A stretch of 8,725 bases of DNA. Origin: Melioribacter sp. GTDB lineage: Bacteria; Bacteroidota; Ignavibacteria; Ignavibacteriales; Melioribacteraceae. The notes beneath the pieces were generated by a model. It was not told where the DNA came from. It searched no databases and saw nothing but the letters and a program-made list of their open reading frames with translations. Both the position numbers and the translations under genes were made by a program. The stretch is from the NCBI GenBank assembly GCA_016841125.1, contig JAENZU010000111.1, positions 1 to 8,725 on the forward strand. The letters run 5' to 3'. Positions 7,402 through 8,725 of this stretch are shown one piece after another (within the stretch, counting starts at the first letter, position 1; the number at the start of each line of letters is the position of its first letter).

Positions 7402-8725
7402 TTATTCATAACGTATTGATTTTACAGGATTAACACTCGCCGCTTTTATTGATCTATAGCCAACCGATATTAGCGCAATAATAAGAGCGGCGGCGGCAGC
7501 CAATAAAAACGGTATAAAATTGAGTTCAAATTTAAATGCATAATCGGAAAGCCATTTAACCGCTAGATAATAAGCCATCGGCCAGGCAATTAAATTTGCA
7601 ATTAATACCATTGAGATATATTTCTTCGTCATCATATTTGTAATGCTGATGACAGAGGCACCCAGTACTTTTCTAATTCCAATTTCTTTTGTTTTTCGCT
7701 CAGCGGCGAGAGATGATAAACTGAAAAGACCAAGTGCGGCAATAATTATTGCCAGAGAAGAAAAGTAAAAGAATATCTTCATGAAATTACTTTCCGCTTT
7801 GTAAACTCTATCAAAAGTTTCATCCAAAAAATAATATTCGAATGGTGCAGACTGAGTTATATCATTCCAGACATTTTCAATATTTGCCAGCAGTTCTGTA
7901 TAATTTAAAGATTTTACTTTTAACGAAATATAACTGAATTGATCCCGCCATGGCTTATTAGTAGTTATCAGGGGAGAAATCTCTTCATGAAGTGATGCAA
8001 AATTGAAATCCCTAATTACACCTATTACTTTATGTTCACCGCTGCGCGATATCTCTTTTCCGAGCGGTTCATTCCATCCTATATTTTTAGCAAGCGATTC
8101 ATTGATAATGTAAGCTTCTTTATCGGTAGCAAATTCACGTGAAAAGTTTCTGCCCTCAATTAATTCAATTCCGTAGGCAGCAAGAAAATCTTGATCTGCA
8201 TCTAATACATTTATCATAACCGGTGTTGAGTAACCTTCCGGGAAATAGCCGTTTGAGGTAAATCCGGATGTGGGTACATCTGAGCTAGCTGTGGCACTTA
8301 ATACTCCCGGCACTGTAAGCAATCTATCTTTCACCAACTCGCTTTGCTTTCGGGAAAATTCATCCTCCAGCGATAGATAAATTATATTTTCTTTATCAAA
8401 TCCTAAATCTTTATTCTTAATAAAACTTAGCTGATTGCTGATCACAATCGTAAATATTATTAGTGAAATTGAGATGGTAAACTGAAGCACTATTAAAATA
8501 CTTTGCAGCGTTAGCTTTACACTGCTGGCCGATATACCTTTTCTCAATGCCGATGCCGCTTGGAAAGAGGAAAGATCAAATGCCGGATAGCTTCCTTCAA
8601 TTAAACTTACAATTACCAATAGTTCAATCAGTCCCAAAAAGTTTACCGGATATAACAGATTTACGTCAAAGAAGTTTTTCTTCATTAAATCATGATAAAC
8701 AGGTGAAAACAAATCTGCCAGCAAT
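7402..8725 (-). CDS. Duplicated MacB/FtsX-type ABC transporter permease, C-terminal part (runs off right edge)
   Basis: The last 440 or so codons of another paralogue. The reading frame is open to the window edge, and the TTG at 8724-8722 is an internal Leu, not a start. By alignment with the neighbours about 350-355 residues are missing: helix 1, the first periplasmic domain, helix 2, the first ATPase-contact loop and most of helix 3. Counting from the first whole codon: helix 4 about 26-52 (SYPAFDLSSF), helix 5 about 73-96, second periplasmic domain about 97-315 (GRNFS at 191-195, VIGVIRDFNFASLH at 233-246, PFEYYFLDETF at 294-304), helices 6-8 about 317-338, 367-388 and 403-424. KEIGIRKVLGAS at 346-357 is the second ATPase-contact motif. 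The tail is NPVKSIRYE. Helix 4 is odd in carrying E34, E43 and D50, and the usual SxFxP has lost its Pro (SSFQA). The stop is 23 bases before the next gene's ATG, so it is the most upstream visible member of the presumed operon. Confidence 0.92.
   Translation of the reverse strand, partial: LLADLFSPVYHDLMKKNFFDVNLLYPVNFLGLIELLVIVSLIEGSYPAFDLSSFQAASALRKGISASSVKLTLQSILIVLQFTISISLIIFTIVISNQLSFIKNKDLGFDKENIIYLSLEDEFSRKQSELVKDRLLTVPGVLSATASSDVPTSGFTSNGYFPEGYSTPVMINVLDADQDFLAAYGIELIEGRNFSREFATDKEAYIINESLAKNIGWNEPLGKEISRSGEHKVIGVIRDFNFASLHEEISPLITTNKPWRDQFSYISLKVKSLNYTELLANIENVWNDITQSAPFEYYFLDETFDRVYKAESNFMKIFFYFSSLAIIIAALGLFSLSSLAAERKTKEIGIRKVLGASVISITNMMTKKYISMVLIANLIAWPMAYYLAVKWLSDYAFKFELNFIPFLLAAAAALIIALISVGYRSIKAASVNPVKSIRYE

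Noticed and set aside
8722..8724. TTG as the start of the rightmost gene
   Set aside because: The frame is open to the edge and the sequence aligns with the middle of the paralogues (end of helix 3), so this is an internal Leu codon of a gene cut by the window.
7402..8725. The rightmost gene as a half-size or degraded permease
   Set aside because: It is short only because the window ends. The part present is intact, without stops or frameshifts, and has all second-half motifs.

Overview
The window is a single-strand run of five large membrane-protein genes, all read from the minus strand, so transcription runs from high to low coordinates. Three genes are complete (2591-4945, 179-2566, and 4982-7378 after correcting its start). 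One enters from the right edge without its N-terminal part (7402-8725), and one leaves through the left edge with only its first 54 codons present (1-162). Coding sequence fills nearly the whole window. The gaps between genes are 16 to 36 bases and hold only ribosome binding sites. I see no terminator, internal promoter, RNA gene, insertion sequence, CRISPR array or other mobile element.

All five genes are paralogues of one family: duplicated MacB/FtsX-type ABC transporter permeases of about 785-800 residues. Each full-length protein has one N-terminal helix, a large extracytoplasmic MacB-type domain and three FtsX-type helices. The same four-helix plan is then repeated, giving eight predicted helices. 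A MacB or LolC/LolE subunit has four helices and works as a dimer, so each protein here resembles a covalently joined dimer. The cytoplasmic motif [KR]E[IV]G[ILV]R[KQ]xxG[AS], which lies where MacB-type permeases contact their ATPase, is kept in both halves. No ATPase, membrane fusion protein or outer membrane channel is encoded in the window, so the ATP source and the substrate are unknown.

The organism is probably from the Bacteroidota/Ignavibacteriota side of the FCB group. The DNA is visibly AT-rich, and long runs of such orphan duplicated permeases with the ending NPxxS[IL][KR]xE are familiar there; related 'ADOP' permeases are known in Acidobacteria. Every visible start has a Shine-Dalgarno-like GGAG or AAGGA, which is less typical of Bacteroidia and may favour Ignavibacteria or another FCB lineage. 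This placement is an inference from family and composition only.

The likely biology is an operon of parallel permeases that share a core and perhaps an ATPase encoded elsewhere, but have diverged in their periplasmic domains. Export of peptides or antimicrobials, and lipoprotein or envelope handling, are family-based possibilities that the sequence does not decide. The most notable points are the array itself without partners, the left-edge gene that needs a TTG start, the corrected start of the 4982-7378 gene, and an unusually acidic fourth helix in the rightmost gene.
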